A stretch of DNA of 51,287 nt from Elusimicrobiota bacterium. Lineage in GTDB: Bacteria > Elusimicrobiota > Elusimicrobia > UBA1565 > UBA9628. The DNA is taken from positions 1 through 51,287 of the forward strand of contig JACPOW010000038.1 of NCBI GenBank assembly GCA_016191335.1. Direction: 5' to 3'. Below, in pieces: positions 41,381-49,657 of the stretch. Each line of letters starts with the position of its first letter. The stretch's first letter is position 1. Both the position numbers and the translations under genes were made by a program. The notes beneath the pieces were generated by a model. It saw nothing but the letters and a program-made list of their open reading frames with translations, was not told the origin of the DNA and did no database searches.

Positions 41381-42754
41381 GTGCTCGCCGGCCTGGTCGG
41401 TACCGTCGTCGTCTCGGGGCTTCTCCTGAGAGGGGCGTGGGACCTCTGGGCGCAGTCCTTCGTCCTCCTCGTCCTCCTGGCGTCCTGCGCGGCCTGGCTG
41501 TGCGCCCGCGTCGCGTCCGGCTGGCTTCCCCGTCCGGACGCGCGGACCCTCGCCTGGGCCAGCGCGCTCGCCGCGCTCTCCGCGCTGTCCGCGTGGGCGA
41601 GCCCGGTCCCGGCCTACTCCCGCCCGGCGTGGGCGGCGGCGGCCGCGGGGCTGGCGCTGTTCCCGCTGATCTCCGTGCTCGACGCCGAGGGGCGCGAGCG
41701 AGTCGAGCGCTTCCTCCGGGCTGCGGGCTGGGTCCTGGTCCTGTTCGCCTTCTATCAGCGGCTCCAGGGCGATAGCCGTCCGGCCGCGACCTTCCTCAAT
41801 CAGAACGCGTTCGCCGGGGCGATCCTCCTCCTGCTTCCCGTCGCCGCGCGGGCGGGCGACTGGGCGCTCGCCGCGGGGCTGCTCGCGTGCCTGTGGTGGA
41901 CGAAGTCCGTCGGGGCCTGGCTCGGGCTGTCCGTCGCCTTGATCCTGCACCGGCGGGCGGTCGGCGCGGCCGCCTTCTGGCTCGGCTCCAGCGCGGGGTT
42001 CGTCGGCCTCGTCGCGGCCTACGCGAAGATCCAGTCGCCGGAGACCCTGCATCGCGTCGAGTGGTGGAAGGCGGCCTGGCGCATGGCGGCGGCGGCCCCG
42101 TGGCTCGGCCTCGGGCCCGGCTCGTACGCCTACGCCCTGCCGGCTCACGTCCCGGCCCGGCCCGACCTGTCGACGGTGTTCGCGCATCAGCACTTCCTCG
42201 AGACCGCGGCCGAACGGGGCTGGCCCTATCTCCTGCTGTGGGCCTTAGGGCTCGCCGTCCTCCTCAAGCCCGCGCCCGCGGGCCGGCGCTTCGGGCCGGC
42301 GGCGGCGCTGATCCACGGCCTCGTCGATTACGCGCTCTCCGTGCCCGGGGTGTTCTGGCTCTTCTGCGCGTCGACGGCGCTCGCGGCGCCGGACCAGGGG
42401 CGTTCCGTCAACGTCCCGCTGCGCTGGAGGCCCGTCCTGTGCGCCGTCATCCTCGCCGCCGCCTCCGTGTCGGGGGTCTTCGTCTGGCGCGGCTGGTCGG
42501 CCGACCGCCTCAGGGCCCGGGCGGTCTTCGCGATCGGCGAGGGCCGTCTCGACGACGCCGCCGGCCTGCTCGCTGACTCCGAGGCCCTGTCGCCGCACCC
42601 CGAGGCCGCCCGCTTCCGGGCGGAGATCGCTCTGATCCGCGGCGGGCGGACGGGCGAGGCCGTCGCGCACCTGACGCGGGCGATCTCCCTCGACCCGTAC
42701 CGCGCCTCGAACCGGACCTTGCTGGCGACCCTGACGGGGGCGCATGAGCCCTGA
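41381..42754 (+). CDS. O-antigen ligase/polymerase-like membrane protein with C-terminal TPR-like region
   Basis: 457 residues from GTG 41381, 6 bases after pilQ. About 11 hydrophobic helices to residue 375. The large periplasmic loop has the Wzy/WaaL signature RVEWWKAAWRMAAAAPWLGL with GPGSYAY, and an HQHFLETAAERG motif with the His and Glu expected for O-antigen ligases. The last 70 residues (ARAVFAIGEGRLDDAAGLLA, GRTGEAVAHLTRAISLDP) look like two TPR repeats. Such proteins polymerise glycans or transfer them to lipid A or pilins. Direct linkage to pilQ makes pilin glycosylation worth considering. Confidence 0.8.
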   Translation: MLAGLVGTVVVSGLLLRGAWDLWAQSFVLLVLLASCAAWLCARVASGWLPRPDARTLAWASALAALSALSAWASPVPAYSRPAWAAAAAGLALFPLISVLDAEGRERVERFLRAAGWVLVLFAFYQRLQGDSRPAATFLNQNAFAGAILLLLPVAARAGDWALAAGLLACLWWTKSVGAWLGLSVALILHRRAVGAAAFWLGSSAGFVGLVAAYAKIQSPETLHRVEWWKAAWRMAAAAPWLGLGPGSYAYALPAHVPARPDLSTVFAHQHFLETAAERGWPYLLLWALGLAVLLKPAPAGRRFGPAAALIHGLVDYALSVPGVFWLFCASTALAAPDQGRSVNVPLRWRPVLCAVILAAASVSGVFVWRGWSADRLRARAVFAIGEGRLDDAAGLLADSEALSPHPEAARFRAEIALIRGGRTGEAVAHLTRAISLDPYRASNRTLLATLTGAHEP

Positions 42755-44699
42755 GCGCGCGCGCGTCGCCCCGGAGGCCGTCGCCGCCGCGGCGCTGGCC
42801 GGCATGGTCGTCGCGCTGCTCGGCGGCGCGTGGGCGCGCGGCCTGACGGTGTTCTGGAGCGACCTCACCTACCTGCACCACGGCTGGCGCGCCGCGCCCG
42901 CGATGCTCGTCGCGGCGGGCCGCGCTCCGCTCTGGGAGCCGTCGCTGTATTTCGGCATGCCGATGGCGGCCTCCATGCAGGGAGGGTTGTTCTATCCCGG
43001 GACGGTCTTGTATTACCTGTTCGGCTTCGCGACCGCGACCGCTTTGTTCCAAGCCGTTCATCTGTTCACCGCCGCGTGGTTGTGCGCGCTGTGGCTGCGC
43101 TCCTGCCGTCTGTCATGGGGGGCGAGCCTCGGCGGGGCCGTCCTCTTCGCGTTCGGCGGCGTCATGATCGCCCGGCTTCCCTTCCTGAACCATCTCGCGA
43201 CCTTGGCGTGGGCGCCCGCGCTCGCGCTGTTCTTCCGGCGGCCGGTCCCGCTGGCGCTGGCCCTGACGATGATGGTGCTGGCCGGCTACCCGACCTTCAT
43301 CCCCGGCTGCGCCGCCGCCGCGTGGGCCGTCGCCTGGGCCGCGCGCGGCAAGGGCTGGTCCTGGACCGGCGGGGCGCGCGACTGGGGGGCCGCGGCCCTT
43401 TTATCGGGGATCCTCGCGGCCCCGCAGCTTCTCCCCGGGCTGGAGCTCGCGGCGCATTCCCGGCGCTCGACCGGCGTCGGCCTCGAGGAGGCGCTCACCT
43501 GGGGCTTCTCTCCCGGCGACCTGCTCCAGTGGATCGGACCCCTGGCGATCGGGATGAAGGACTTCCATCCCGCGGTCGACTGGGTCCTGTGCGTGTACCT
43601 CGGGCTCGCGGGCGCCGCGGCCGCGGCGTACGGCGCCCTCGTCCTGCCGCGGCGCCGCGCGCTCGTCCTCGCCGCCGCCGTGCTCGGCGTCGTCGCGCTC
43701 ACGCTCGGGGCGTCGACGCCGTTCTCCGCCGCGCTGTGGCGCGGGCTGCCGCCGCTCCGCTTCGTGCGCTATCCCGGCAACCTCGCCTACGCCGCGCTCC
43801 TCCCGCTGGCCGCGCTGGCCGCGGCCGGCTTCTCGAGCCGCCGGCTCGGGCCGGCGCTCGTGCTCGCCTCGGCGCTCGAGCTCCTGATCATAGGCCGCGG
43901 CGCGACGCCGCTGGCGACGCGCGGCCTGTTCGTCCAGCCGGGGCCCCTCGTGTGGAACCTGCAGCAGGACCTGGGGGACGCGCGCTACCTGATCTCCCCG
44001 AAGGCCCTGCAGGCCGCGCGGGGCTCGGACATCTTCGACTGGAAGCAGCGCCTGTACGGCCTCACCAACGCGCCTTACCGCCTGCGCGCCGCCGCCAACT
44101 TCGGCGAGCCCCTGGTCCCCGCGGCCTCGTACGCGGCGATGGACTCCTTGCTGAGCCTGCCGAGCGCCGACGCGGCCGCGGCCTGGATGCCGTGGATCGG
44201 CGCCTCGCGCCTGCTGACCCCGGAGCCGCCGGCCTCCCCGCGCCTCGTCCCCGTGACGCGCGCGCTGTGGAACGTCTCGGGGCTGCGCGGCGCCCCGGTG
44301 TCCTTGGCGTACCGCCTGACGGCGGAGGACGGCGCCGCGCTCCCCGCCGGTTGGCCCGCGGCGCCCCCGGAGGCGGCGCGCTCGCCGCTGACCGTGCGCC
44401 GCGACCGCGAGGACCGCTTCGAGGTCTCCGGCGAAGGCGAGGGCTGGGCCTTCGTCGCCGAGCCGCGCTTCCCGGGCTGGGCGACCGTGCTCGCCGTCCC
44501 CGGCGGCGAGCGGCGCGTGGTCCCGCTGCCCGCGCTCGGCGCCTTCCAGAAGGTCGAGGTCCCGTCCGGGCCGTGGACCTTGCGCTGGAGCTACGAGCCC
44601 GGCCCGTGGCGCCTCGGGCTCCTGATCGCGGCCTTCGCGTGGATAATGCTCTCCTGGTCTTGGTATCATCGAGCCGTCGCCACTGGAGAGACTCGATGA
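42744..44699 (+). CDS. YfhO-like multi-pass membrane protein
   Basis: 651 residues. Twelve or so hydrophobic helices to about residue 390, then a 240-residue periplasmic beta-rich domain (GWAFVAEPRFPGWATVLAVPG), and a final membrane helix. The early loop SDLTYLHHGWR with APLWEPSLYFGMPMAAS matches the YfhO/GT-C family pattern, with a conserved Asp after the first helix and a W-x-P phrase. YfhO-type proteins transfer sugars from lipid carriers to surface polymers. The start overlaps the previous gene by 11 bases. A paralogue follows immediately. Confidence 0.75.
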   Translation: MSPERARVAPEAVAAAALAGMVVALLGGAWARGLTVFWSDLTYLHHGWRAAPAMLVAAGRAPLWEPSLYFGMPMAASMQGGLFYPGTVLYYLFGFATATALFQAVHLFTAAWLCALWLRSCRLSWGASLGGAVLFAFGGVMIARLPFLNHLATLAWAPALALFFRRPVPLALALTMMVLAGYPTFIPGCAAAAWAVAWAARGKGWSWTGGARDWGAAALLSGILAAPQLLPGLELAAHSRRSTGVGLEEALTWGFSPGDLLQWIGPLAIGMKDFHPAVDWVLCVYLGLAGAAAAAYGALVLPRRRALVLAAAVLGVVALTLGASTPFSAALWRGLPPLRFVRYPGNLAYAALLPLAALAAAGFSSRRLGPALVLASALELLIIGRGATPLATRGLFVQPGPLVWNLQQDLGDARYLISPKALQAARGSDIFDWKQRLYGLTNAPYRLRAAANFGEPLVPAASYAAMDSLLSLPSADAAAAWMPWIGASRLLTPEPPASPRLVPVTRALWNVSGLRGAPVSLAYRLTAEDGAALPAGWPAAPPEAARSPLTVRRDREDRFEVSGEGEGWAFVAEPRFPGWATVLAVPGGERRVVPLPALGAFQKVEVPSGPWTLRWSYEPGPWRLGLLIAAFAWIMLSWSWYHRAVATGETR

Positions 44700-46537
44700 C
44701 CCGCCGGGACCTCATCGTCGTCGGAGGCCTCGCGGCCGCCGTGCTCGCGCTGACCGCGTGCGTCTGGGCGCGGCCCGGGCGGGCGTTCTTCAACCACGGG
44801 GACCTGTATGCCTACCATTGGCCGCTGCGTCATCACACGGCCGCGGCCCTCGTCGAAGGCCGGCTCCCGTTCTGGGATCCCTACATCATGCTCGGCGTGC
44901 CGCACGCGGCCAACCCGCAGACCGCCCTGTTCTACCCCGCGTCGGCGCTGGGCTTCCTGCTGCCCGCCGTGACGGCCCTGGTCTGGGACCAGGTGCTGCA
45001 CCTGCTGTGGGCCGCCCTCGGCGCGTACCTCCTGTCCCGCTCCGCGCGCCTGCCCCGCGCGGTGTCCGCCGCGCTCGCCGCGTCCTACGCGCTCTCGCCG
45101 TTCCTCATCTATCGCGTGACGGCGGGCATCCCGACCTTGACCGCCGCCCTGTCGTGGGCGCCGTGGGCCTGGCTCGCGTGGCTCTCGGGCCCGGCGCCGC
45201 TGCTGGCCGCCGTCTTCGCGCTGCAGTTCCTGTCCGGCCACCCGCAGTTCCTCGTCGTCAACGCGGCCGCCATGGGGCTGTGGTCCCTGGCCAAGCCCGC
45301 GCGCCTGACGCTGTGGGCGCGGCTGGCCGCCGGCGCGGCGGGGGCGCTGGCGCTGGCCGCGGTGCAGTGGCTCCCGACGCTCGAGCTCTTGCTCGGCTCC
45401 AATCGCTCCGGCTGGCCGGCGCAGTTCCGGGCCGCCTACTCCCTCCGCCTCCGGGACCTGCTGCTGTGGCTGTCGCCCGGCGCCTTCGGCACGCCCCTCA
45501 ACGGCGGCTGGGACGACGCGATCAGCGTGTTCTACGAGAGCGGGGGGGTGTGGCTGGGGTGCGCGGTCCTGGCGCTCGCGGCCGGAGGGCTGCTGCGCGG
45601 CCGCGCGCGCCTCGGGCCGGTCCTGCTCGTCGTCTTCGGCGCCGTCCTCGCCCTCGGCGCCCACGGGCCGCTCGCGCCGCTGCTCGACGCGCCCGGCTTC
45701 TCCTTCCTGCGCACGCCGTCGCGTTGGTCGTTCCTCGCGCTGTGGGGACTCTGGCTTCTCGCGGGGGCGGGCGGGCGCGCGCTGTCCTCGTCGAAGAAGA
45801 CGGCGGCGGCGCTGGCCGTCCTGCCGCTCATCGTCGCCGCCGAGCTCCTGGTCTGGGATTCGGGCTTCGTCCGCTCCGCCGCCTCCGGCGTCTTCACGAA
45901 GGCGAGCCCCGCCGTGGCCGCGGCGCTGGCCGGCCGGGCGACGCGCGTGGTCACCGATCCGTCCCTCGCCAACCCGAACAAGGCGATCGTCTACCGGATG
46001 CGCAACGCCAACGGCTACGAGGCCTTTTATCCGGCGAGCGCCGCCGTGTGGGCCGCCGAAGCCGAAGGCGAGCCGGCCGCGGACCCGAGCTGGGTGCTCG
46101 TGTCGCGCTGGAAGTCGGAGGCCTCCTCGCGCGCTGGCGTGTCCGCGCGGCTGACCGCCCGCGGCGTCGAGGAGCGGACGGGCGCCTGGCCCCTGGCCTC
46201 CTTCCTCGACGCGAAGGGCGCACGCGTGACGCCCGACCCGGTCCTCGAGATCTCCCGGCCCGAGCGCTGGCGCGTCACCGGCGCCGTCCCCGCGGGCGCC
46301 GTCGCGGTGGCCCTCGCCGAGACCCGCTGGCCCGGCTGGCGCGCGTTCCTGGACGGCCGCGCGGCGCCGCTGCGGCCGTGGGGGCCGGCCTTCCAGTCGG
46401 TGGCGCTGAGCGGCGGACCCGCGCTCGACCTGAGCTTCGATTTCGCGCCGTCGCGCTGGTTCTGGTGGGCGGCCCTGTCGGCCGCGGCCTGGGGCTTCTG
46501 GTTCGCGGCTCTGCTGCGCCGCGCGGAGGCCGCGTGA
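44696..46537 (+). CDS. YfhO-like multi-pass membrane protein (tandem paralogue)
   Basis: 613 residues from ATG 44696, overlapping the stop of its paralogue (ATGA), with GGAGAG upstream. The same layout: first helix, NHGDLYAYHWPLRH loop, RLPFWDPYIMLGVPHAANPQ (shared with the previous gene's PLWEPSLYFGMPMAAS), about 12 helices, a soluble C-terminal domain with ETRWPGWRAFLDG, and a last helix. The two proteins are probably an old duplication with different acceptors or donors. Substrate unknown. Confidence 0.75.
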   Translation: MTRRDLIVVGGLAAAVLALTACVWARPGRAFFNHGDLYAYHWPLRHHTAAALVEGRLPFWDPYIMLGVPHAANPQTALFYPASALGFLLPAVTALVWDQVLHLLWAALGAYLLSRSARLPRAVSAALAASYALSPFLIYRVTAGIPTLTAALSWAPWAWLAWLSGPAPLLAAVFALQFLSGHPQFLVVNAAAMGLWSLAKPARLTLWARLAAGAAGALALAAVQWLPTLELLLGSNRSGWPAQFRAAYSLRLRDLLLWLSPGAFGTPLNGGWDDAISVFYESGGVWLGCAVLALAAGGLLRGRARLGPVLLVVFGAVLALGAHGPLAPLLDAPGFSFLRTPSRWSFLALWGLWLLAGAGGRALSSSKKTAAALAVLPLIVAAELLVWDSGFVRSAASGVFTKASPAVAAALAGRATRVVTDPSLANPNKAIVYRMRNANGYEAFYPASAAVWAAEAEGEPAADPSWVLVSRWKSEASSRAGVSARLTARGVEERTGAWPLASFLDAKGARVTPDPVLEISRPERWRVTGAVPAGAVAVALAETRWPGWRAFLDGRAAPLRPWGPAFQSVALSGGPALDLSFDFAPSRWFWWAALSAAAWGFWFAALLRRAEAA

Positions 46538-47526
46538 GCCGGAAGAAAGTCCTGTCGGGCGTCGTCGGCTTCGCGGTCACCGGCGTGTTCCTGTGGCTGG
46601 CCCTGCGCAAGGTCGAGTTCTCGGCCCTCGGCGCCGCGCTGGCCTCGGCGCGCTTCGGCTGGCTGGTCCCGATGGTCGCCATCGTCTATCTCGACCTCCT
46701 CGTGCGCGCCGCGCGCTGGAGGGTCCTGCTCTCCCGGACCCGCGAGCTCCCCGCCCCGGTGTGGGACCTGTTCAAGCTCGAGGCGATCGGCCTCGCCGTC
46801 AACAACGTCCTGCTCCTGCGCCTCGGCGAGCTGGCGCGCGCCGGTCTGGCGGCCCGCCGCCTCGGCATCCCCGCCGCCGCCGCCCTGGCGAGCGTGGCCA
46901 TCGAGCGCGCGCTCGACGTGGCCGCCCTTCTGACCATCTTCGTGCTCGCCACGCGGCTCGCGCCCGGCATCGCCCCGGCGCAGGTCGTGCAGGGGGCGCT
47001 GCTCCTGCTCGCGGGCGCGGTCGCGGCTCTGATCGTCCTCGCGGCGGCGGAGAGCTCTCTCGCGCCCGACGGCTTCGCCGAGAAGCGTCTGCGCCCCTGG
47101 CCGAAGGTCCACCGGTTCGTCGAGCAGCTGGCGCTGGGGGCCGCGGTCCTCCGCTCTCCCGCGGCGGCCGCCCGGGCGTGCGTCCTGAGCCTCGCGCTGT
47201 GGACCGTGGACGCGGCGCTGTACTGGACGGCGGCCTACGCGCTCGGCCTCGGCGGGATCATGGACTATCCCCGCGCGGTGCTGACGCTCTCGTGGGCCGG
47301 GGCGAGCTCCGCGATCCCGGCCGCCCCCGGCGCGATCGGGACCTTCGAGGCCGTCGTCGCGTCGATATTGGAGAAGTTCGGCGCCGCGCCGGAAGTCGCC
47401 CTGGCGTACGCGCTGATGACCCACATGATCATGTATCTTCTGGTGACCGTCACCGGCCTCGTGTTCCTGTCGCGCGAGGGCGTATCCCTCGCGACGCTGA
47501 GCGAGGAGGTCGAGCGCGGCAAATGA
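46534..47526 (+). CDS. LPG-synthase/AglD-type (UPF0104) membrane protein
   Basis: 330 residues from GTG 46534 (GGAGG nearby; GTGA overlap). About eight membrane helices with the family landmarks R-A-A-R-W-R-V-L-L in the first loop, N-N-V-L-L-L-R-L-G-E-L-A-R-A, S-V-A-I-E-R-A-L-D, and a late P-A-A-P-G-A-I-G-T-F-E. These mark the flippase-like domain found in MprF and in archaeal AglD, often in glycan loci. The role here is presumably handling of a lipid-linked sugar or aminoacyl lipid; no soluble transferase domain is attached. Confidence 0.8.
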   Translation: MSRKKVLSGVVGFAVTGVFLWLALRKVEFSALGAALASARFGWLVPMVAIVYLDLLVRAARWRVLLSRTRELPAPVWDLFKLEAIGLAVNNVLLLRLGELARAGLAARRLGIPAAAALASVAIERALDVAALLTIFVLATRLAPGIAPAQVVQGALLLLAGAVAALIVLAAAESSLAPDGFAEKRLRPWPKVHRFVEQLALGAAVLRSPAAAARACVLSLALWTVDAALYWTAAYALGLGGIMDYPRAVLTLSWAGASSAIPAAPGAIGTFEAVVASILEKFGAAPEVALAYALMTHMIMYLLVTVTGLVFLSREGVSLATLSEEVERGK

Positions 47527-48542
47527 AGCTGAGCCTTCTCGGCGTGCTGGCGTGCCCGGTCTGCGGCGGGGACCTCAAGTTCTCCGTCCTCGACTCCTAT
47601 CCCCGCCACGACACCGAGGTCGAGGAGGCGACGCTCGCCTGCAAGCTGTGCGCCCGGGAGTACCCGGTGACCGACGGCGTGCCGCGCCTGCGCCCGCCGG
47701 ACCCCGTCGCGCGGGCGACCGCCAAGACGCGCGCCGCGTTCGGCTGGGAGTGGCTGCGCTACCCCGGCTCGCTGCCCGGCGACAAGGAGACCTTCCTCGA
47801 GGAGACGATGGTCCCGCCGCACGAGTTCGCGGGCAAGCTCGTGCTCGACGCGGGCTGCGGCATGGGCCGCTACAGCGCGGTCGCCCTCGAGCTCGGCGCC
47901 GACGTCGTCGCCATCGACATGTCCGAGAGCCTGATCCGCGTGGCGGAGCGGGCGCGCACCCAGCCCAAGCTCCACCCCGTCGAGGGCGACCTGCTCCACC
48001 CGCCGTTCAAGAAGGGCATCTTCGACGTCGTCTACAGCCAGGGGGTCCTGCACCACACCGCCGACACGCACGCCGCGTTCAAGGCCGTGGCCGCCCTCGT
48101 CAAGCCGCGCGGCCTGCTCTCGGTCTGGCTGTACGGCAAGGCCGGGCGGTTCTCCGATTTCGCGTCGAACCCGCTCAAACCCGGCCGGGACTGGATCGCG
48201 GCTCACCGGCGCCTGGCCTGGTGGATCGTGCTCCTGCGCCACGTCGTCAGCGACTTCGTCCGCGTGTTCACGACGCGGCTGCCCGTGTCGCTCGTCTACG
48301 CGCTGTGCCATCCGCTGACCTGGCTCGGCGTGGTGCCCGGCCTCAAGTGGTTCACCTACTCCGTGGACCCGCGCTACCAGGTCCGCCTCATCGAGAACTT
48401 CGACTGGATCTCGCCGCCCTATCAGTGGCACCACACGAAGGAGGAATTGCTCCGCTGGTACTCCGAGGAGGGATTCTCCGTGATCAACGTCCTGCCGCAC
48501 GGGCTGGTGCCCAAGCCCGGCGCGCTCGGCCGCAGGAGCTGA
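47523..48542 (+). CDS. SAM-dependent methyltransferase with N-terminal Trm112-like zinc ribbon
   Basis: 339 residues. Residues 1-60 hold a zinc ribbon of the Trm112 type (LACPVCGGDLKF and LACKLCAREYPVTDGVPRL). A class I methyltransferase follows, with motif I LVLDAGCGMGRYS, acidic loop VVAIDMS, and FDVVYSQGVLHHT. The C-terminal 130 residues are longer than usual and contain aromatic, partly hydrophobic helices that may contact the membrane. Such proteins in glycan operons often methylate sugars, sometimes to cap chains. ATGA overlap with the gene before. Confidence 0.85.
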   Translation: MKLSLLGVLACPVCGGDLKFSVLDSYPRHDTEVEEATLACKLCAREYPVTDGVPRLRPPDPVARATAKTRAAFGWEWLRYPGSLPGDKETFLEETMVPPHEFAGKLVLDAGCGMGRYSAVALELGADVVAIDMSESLIRVAERARTQPKLHPVEGDLLHPPFKKGIFDVVYSQGVLHHTADTHAAFKAVAALVKPRGLLSVWLYGKAGRFSDFASNPLKPGRDWIAAHRRLAWWIVLLRHVVSDFVRVFTTRLPVSLVYALCHPLTWLGVVPGLKWFTYSVDPRYQVRLIENFDWISPPYQWHHTKEELLRWYSEEGFSVINVLPHGLVPKPGALGRRS

Positions 48543-49657
48543 TGAAGCCCGCGCCGACGAGGGTGGTCATGGTCAGCGCGGGATTCTGGCCCGCCGTGGG
48601 CGGCGCGGAGCGCCAGGCCCTCGAGCTCTCGCGCGCCCTGCGCGCCCGCGGCGTCGGCGTGACCGTGCTGACGCGCCGCGTCGGCGGCGCCGCCCCGCGA
48701 GAGGAGGTCCACGGCGTGCCGGTCCGGCGCCTGCGGGTGTACGGGACCGGCGCGCTCGATTCGCTGTGCTTCCTCTTCGGCGCCCTCGGGTGGCTGCTCA
48801 AGCACGGCGGGGAGTACGACGTGATCCACGCTCATCTCGCCGGCTCGCCCGCGCTGGCGGCCGCCCTGGCCGGACGGTGGCTCGGCAAGCCCGTGCTGGT
48901 CAAGCTCGGCGGCGGGCGAGGCATCGGCGAACTCGCCGCCTCCTCGCGCACGAGCCTGGGCCGGCTGAAGCTCGCTTTGCTCGCGTCGCTGAAGCCTCGC
49001 TTCCTCGCCGTGGTGCCGGACCTCGCCGCCGAGGCCCGCGAGCATCTCGGCGGCGCCGACATCGAGGTCCTGCCCAACGGCGTGGACGCGGACCGGTATA
49101 AAGCGGTTTCTCCGGAGGAGAAACGCGCGCTGCGCGCGCGCCTGGGCTGGAGCGGGGCGGTCTTCCTCTACACCGGGCGGCTGTCGTGGGAGAAGCGCCT
49201 GCCCTGGTTCGCGGGGCTGTGGCTCAAGGCGACCGAGGGCCGCGACGCGCTGCTCGTCCTCGTCGGGGACGGCCCCGAGCTCATCCCGTCGAGCCCGCGC
49301 GTACGCGTGCTGCCGTCCGTCGAGGACGCCGCCGAATTTTACGCCGCCGCGGACGCCTTCGTCCTGCCCTCCGTGTCGGAAGGCCTTTCCAATTCCCTGC
49401 TCGAGGCGATGTCCTCGGGGCTGCCCGTCGTCGCGAGCGCGGTGGGGGGGACGGCGCAGATACTGGAAGAAGGTAAGACGGGTCTGTTGTTCGGGAAGGA
49501 CGACGAGAAGAAAGCGATTCAACAAATAGAACGGATTTTGAACGACAACGGATTGAGGACTCATCTGGGTGCCGCCGCGAGGCTCGAGGTCGAGCGACGG
49601 TATGCGATGGCTCATGTGGTTGAACGGCTTTTGGACTTGTATCGAGGGGATTCATGA
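48542..49657 (+). CDS. GT4-family glycosyltransferase
   Basis: 371 residues. GT-B fold: N-terminal G-F-W-P-A-V-G-G-A-E-R-Q-A-L-E, then VLPNGVDADRY at the domain junction, LYTGRLSWEKRLPW, and the nucleotide-sugar motif VLPSVSEGLSNSLLEAMSSG (the E-x7-E of GT4). It transfers a sugar from an NDP-sugar at the cytoplasmic face of the membrane. The start overlaps the previous stop by one base (TGATG). The last 220 bases are clearly poorer in GC than the rest of the gene. Confidence 0.93.
   Translation: MKPAPTRVVMVSAGFWPAVGGAERQALELSRALRARGVGVTVLTRRVGGAAPREEVHGVPVRRLRVYGTGALDSLCFLFGALGWLLKHGGEYDVIHAHLAGSPALAAALAGRWLGKPVLVKLGGGRGIGELAASSRTSLGRLKLALLASLKPRFLAVVPDLAAEAREHLGGADIEVLPNGVDADRYKAVSPEEKRALRARLGWSGAVFLYTGRLSWEKRLPWFAGLWLKATEGRDALLVLVGDGPELIPSSPRVRVLPSVEDAAEFYAAADAFVLPSVSEGLSNSLLEAMSSGLPVVASAVGGTAQILEEGKTGLLFGKDDEKKAIQQIERILNDNGLRTHLGAAARLEVERRYAMAHVVERLLDLYRGDS

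Noticed and set aside
39200-42193. 997-codon open frame antisense to pilQ and its neighbour
   Set aside because: Composition is Arg/Gly/Asp-rich without any domain; pilQ on the other strand is certain.
42830-44695. Upstream extension of the second YfhO-like gene across the first
   Set aside because: The extension is an Arg/Pro/Gly-rich shadow of the first paralogue; the ATG at 44696 has a ribosome-binding site and ATGA overlap.
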